Source of the DNA: an uncultured Nocardioidaceae bacterium
Lineage (GTDB): Bacteria > Actinomycetota > Actinomycetes > Propionibacteriales > Nocardioidaceae
Length of the DNA stretch: 38,760 bases
Assembly: GCA_902805845.1 (NCBI GenBank)
Contig: CADCUI010000033.1
Coordinates: forward strand, 1 to 38,760
Reading direction: 5' to 3'
In this document: in pieces, positions 37,172 to 38,760 of the stretch
Layout: every line of letters begins with the position of its first letter
Position numbering within the stretch: position 1 is the stretch's first letter
Position numbers and translations under genes: made by a program
Notes under the pieces: generated by a model
The model's input: only the letters and a program-made list of their open reading frames with translations
Told to the model about the DNA's origin: nothing
Database searches by the model: none

Positions 37172-37678
37172 ATGCCGCAGGACACCGCGGTGATCGACCT
37201 TGACGCCGAAGGTGTCGACTTCGCCCTCGTGGCCTACCGCGAGGAGAACGTCTGGCGGATCGAGGAGATCGGCGACGACCCGCTGCACGACCTGGACGCG
37301 CTCACCGCCGAGCTGCGCCGGTGGCCCGGCGACTTCGGCTCGCTCGGTCTGGTCGCCATCGACGAGGACTTCTTCGTGCTCGTGCGGGTCGCCGGGGAGC
37401 AGACCCGCGTGCTGCTCTCCGACGTCACCGCCGCCACGGAGTGGCCGCTGGCCCGGTCGGTCCTGGAGACCCTCGACATCCCGATGCCCGATGACGACGA
37501 CGAGCAGCTGCCCGCGGGCGACCTGGCGATCGTGGCCGACCTGGGCATCCCGGCGATCGACATGGGCGCGCTCCTCGACGACATGGAGCTCTATCCCGAC
37601 GAGCTGCTCGGCGAGGTGGCTCACAAGCTCGGCTTCGGGTCGCTGTTCGACGACGTCGTCGGGCTCGCCGCCCCCTGA
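37172..37678 (+). CDS. tRNA adenosine deaminase-associated protein
   Basis: A 168-residue acidic protein of the actinobacterial family always found next to TadA. It is rich in Asp, Glu and Leu, with DFALVAYREENVWRIEEIGDDP near the N-terminus (split as DFALVAYREENVW and RIEEIGDD) and conserved PMPDDDDEQLPAGDLAIV and LHDD-like acidic loops. The C-terminus is ELLGEVAHKLGFGSLFDDVV. Two adjacent ATG codons (37169 and 37172) exist; the second is better spaced from the ribosome site GAGGAGGG. tadA begins 8 bases after the stop, so they are one operon. The biochemical role is unknown; a helper or regulator of TadA is inferred from linkage. Confidence 0.86.
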   Translation: MPQDTAVIDLDAEGVDFALVAYREENVWRIEEIGDDPLHDLDALTAELRRWPGDFGSLGLVAIDEDFFVLVRVAGEQTRVLLSDVTAATEWPLARSVLETLDIPMPDDDDEQLPAGDLAIVADLGIPAIDMGALLDDMELYPDELLGEVAHKLGFGSLFDDVVGLAAP

Positions 37679-37686
37679 TCCCTGCC

Positions 37687-38196
37687 GTGGCACTCGAAGA
37701 CCGGTGGACCGGTCCCATGCGGCTCGCTCTCGAAGAGGCGCGGGCAGCCCTGACGTCCTCCGACGTACCGGTCGGAGCGGTGGTGCTCGACGCCGACGGG
37801 GCCGTGCTCGCGCGTGGCCGCAACCGCCGCGAGGCCGACGGTGACCCCACCGCCCACGCCGAGATCGTCGCCCTCCGCGAGGCGGCGCGGGTGCGCGGCG
37901 GCTGGAGGCTCGACGGCTGCACCCTGGTGGTCACCCTGGAGCCGTGCACCATGTGCGCCGGCGCGGTCGTGCTGGCGCGGACCCAGCGGCTGGTCTTCGG
38001 GGCGTACGACGAGAAGGCCGGAGCCGTCTCCTCGCTCTGGGACGTGGTGCGCGACCGGCGCCTGAACCATCGCCCCGAGGTGCTCGGCGGCGTGCTGGAG
38101 CAGGACTGCTCGGCGATCCTGCTCGAGTTCTTCGCGGCTCGACGCCGCGCTCCGCGCACCACGGAACCGGGTTCCGTGGCCGAGGCAGGCCTCTAG
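37687..38196 (+). CDS. tadA: tRNA-specific adenosine deaminase TadA
   Basis: Zinc deaminase that converts the wobble adenosine of tRNA-Arg(ACG) to inosine; essential in most bacteria. The 169-residue protein has the zinc-site signatures HAEI (His57, catalytic Glu59) and PCTMC (Cys87, Cys90). It also has RWTGPMRLALEEAR at the start and LVFGAYDEKAGAVSSLWD, characteristic of TadA rather than of free-nucleotide deaminases. GTG start 8 bases after the associated-protein gene. The last codons contain a 21-bp palindrome, and a tRNA-Ser gene begins 13 bases after the stop. Confidence 0.94.
   Translation: MALEDRWTGPMRLALEEARAALTSSDVPVGAVVLDADGAVLARGRNRREADGDPTAHAEIVALREAARVRGGWRLDGCTLVVTLEPCTMCAGAVVLARTQRLVFGAYDEKAGAVSSLWDVVRDRRLNHRPEVLGGVLEQDCSAILLEFFAARRRAPRTTEPGSVAEAGL
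38159..38179 (+). terminator. Perfect palindrome inside the 3' end of tadA
   Basis: CCACGGAACC and GGTTCCGTGG are 10-bp perfect inverted arms around a single G, inside the last 13 codons of tadA. It could form a hairpin near the transcript end and act as a terminator or mRNA end-protector. There is no T-run. Confidence 0.45.
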
Positions 38197-38202
38197 TACC
38201 CT
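38197..38202 (+). promoter_or_regulatory. Candidate -10 box (TACCCT) of tRNA-Ser
   Basis: TACCCT starts directly after the tadA stop codon and ends 7 bases before the first base of the tRNA, so transcription would begin at or next to the mature 5' end. Confidence 0.5.
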
Positions 38203-38209
38203 CGTCGGC

Positions 38210-38296
38210 GGTGGCGTGTCCGAGCGGCCTAAGGAGCACGCCTCGAAAGCGTGTGTGGGGGTAACTCCACCGTGGGTTCAAATCCCACCGCCACCG
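38210..38296 (+). tRNA. tRNA-Ser (anticodon CGA)
   Basis: An 87-base class II tRNA. The acceptor stem GGTGGCG (38210-38216) pairs with CGCCACC (38289-38295), with discriminator G at 38296. The anticodon stem CACGC/GCGTG encloses the loop CTCGAAA with anticodon CGA at 38244-38246, reading UCG codons. A long variable arm (around GTGGGGGTAACTCCAC) marks it as a serine tRNA. The T arm GTGGG-TTCAAAT-CCCAC is perfect. CCA is not encoded. Serine tRNAs are common integration sites for mobile elements. Confidence 0.97.
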
Positions 38297-38370
38297 CGGT
38301 GCGTCGGCGGCATCCTTGCAGGTCAGCGACCTGTCAGGGTGCCGTCGGTCGTCGTTCTCGGGCTGATTGG

Positions 38371-38502
38371 TCACGACGTGGTCACCGTGGTCCCCGCGTA
38401 GATCGCTCGGATGCGTCCGGCCACCAGGGTCTGCGCGGTGTCGGAGTCGGCCGCGATGATGGCTAGTAGCCGCTGAGCCTCGTCCACGGTTCCGTTATTC
38501 AT
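38371..38502 (-). CDS. Short ORF (43 residues), unknown function, downstream of the lower-GC gene
   Basis: Minus-strand frame from an ATG at 38502 whose first bases overlap the stop of the preceding gene (GATGAATAA), giving MNNGTVDEAQRLL at the start and VTTS at the end. No membrane segment; a helix followed by a small basic region (AGRIRAIY). The overlap suggests translational coupling, but the frame is short and has no separate ribosome site. I do not recognise a family. It lies in DNA of lower GC than the rest of the window. Confidence 0.45.
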   Translation of the reverse strand: MNNGTVDEAQRLLAIIAADSDTAQTLVAGRIRAIYAGTTVTTS

Positions 38503-38760
38503 CACGCTCAGTGTCGCCGCGTTCTCGCGCCAAGGAGCTGATCACGTCGCGAATGGCTTGGTCCATGACCAGGCCTTGAGAACGAGCGAGCCGCCGTTGG
38601 GTATCGAAGATCTCTTGGCTGACCCCCTCGGGCAACAGGGAGTTCGGGTACTTACCTGTCTCCCGAGCCGCCATCGTGTCGAAGTGGTGAGCTTTACCGA
38701 GCGCACGAACATGCTCCGCCAGGTCTACCTGTTCTTGCCGCAGGGTCTCGAGCTCGAACG
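38495..38760 (-). CDS. Partial protein of unknown function, C-terminal 87 residues, lower-GC region
   Basis: The gene enters from the right edge on the minus strand; its stop is TAA at 38495-38497. The visible part is hydrophilic and helical, containing RQEQVDLAEHVRAL, GKYPNSLLPEGVSQEIFD and an Arg/Glu-rich C-terminus (SLARERGDTERDE). No catalytic motif or membrane helix is visible and I do not recognise the family. Two 60-base lines counted by hand hold 36 and 34 G/C, about 58%, clearly below the ~70% elsewhere, which together with the adjacent tRNA suggests horizontally acquired DNA. Confidence 0.6.
   Translation of the reverse strand, partial: FELETLRQEQVDLAEHVRALGKAHHFDTMAARETGKYPNSLLPEGVSQEIFDTQRRLARSQGLVMDQAIRDVISSLARERGDTERDE

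Noticed and set aside
37931-38374. 147-codon minus-strand frame antisense to tadA and tRNA-Ser (contains WDLNPRWSYPHTRF)
   Set aside because: The recognisable peptide is simply the translation of the tRNA antisense strand, a well-known false ORF type.

Overview
The window is GC-rich (roughly 70%), densely packed chromosomal DNA from an actinobacterium, most likely a Nocardioides-like member of the Propionibacteriales. Evidence for this is the dnaK-grpE-dnaJ-hspR operon order with HAIR operators, the neighbouring fructose-bisphosphate aldolase and DUF3151 genes, the TadA-associated protein next to TadA, many GTG starts, 1-4 bp gene overlaps, and repeated TANNNT boxes 6-7 bases before start codons that suggest leaderless transcripts. 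It is mainly a core-genome segment; the only accessory-looking parts are a decayed AbiEi-type gene and the last ~400 bases beyond a tRNA-Ser gene.

Layout. 1-2.6 kb: end of a histidine-utilisation cluster (tail of an M20 amidohydrolase, hutF, hutI). 2.7-6.6 kb: a 48-residue ORF, a large LAL-type LuxR regulator and a membrane-anchored Ig-like protein. 6.6-10.9 kb: the heat-shock operon dnaK-grpE-dnaJ-hspR behind a HAIR operator. 11.0-13.6 kb: a receiver-only response regulator and a MASE1-PAS histidine kinase, tail to tail around a perfect 46-bp palindrome. 13.7-16.4 kb: clpB behind a second HAIR operator, so HspR made here probably represses both chaperone loci. 16.5-21.0 kb: an internally duplicated membrane protein, a class I aminotransferase, pyrE, a DedA protein and a SpoU/TrmH RNA methyltransferase. 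21.1-24.0 kb: class II aldolase, DUF3151 protein, an AbiEi-family relic with an internal deletion and a diacylglycerol kinase-like protein. 24.1-28.2 kb: purine genes purA, purD, purB. 28.2-31.3 kb: a TetR repressor divergent from an MMPL/RND transporter with a palindromic operator between them. 31.3-33.2 kb: 2'-5' RNA ligase-like protein, ACT-domain protein and SAM methyltransferase. 33.3-36.3 kb: the three-gene proton-translocating transhydrogenase. 36.4-38.3 kb: upp, the TadA-associated protein, tadA and tRNA-Ser(CGA). 38.3-38.76 kb: two lower-GC ORFs of unknown function on the minus strand, possibly the edge of a genomic island.

I see no rRNA, CRISPR array, insertion sequence or replication origin. 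No clear new multi-gene system is visible. The observations most worth a second look are the paired kinase/regulator palindrome, the duplicated four-helix membrane gene, the interlocked divergent leaderless promoters, the purA leader hairpin, the AbiEi relic and the tRNA-Ser boundary.
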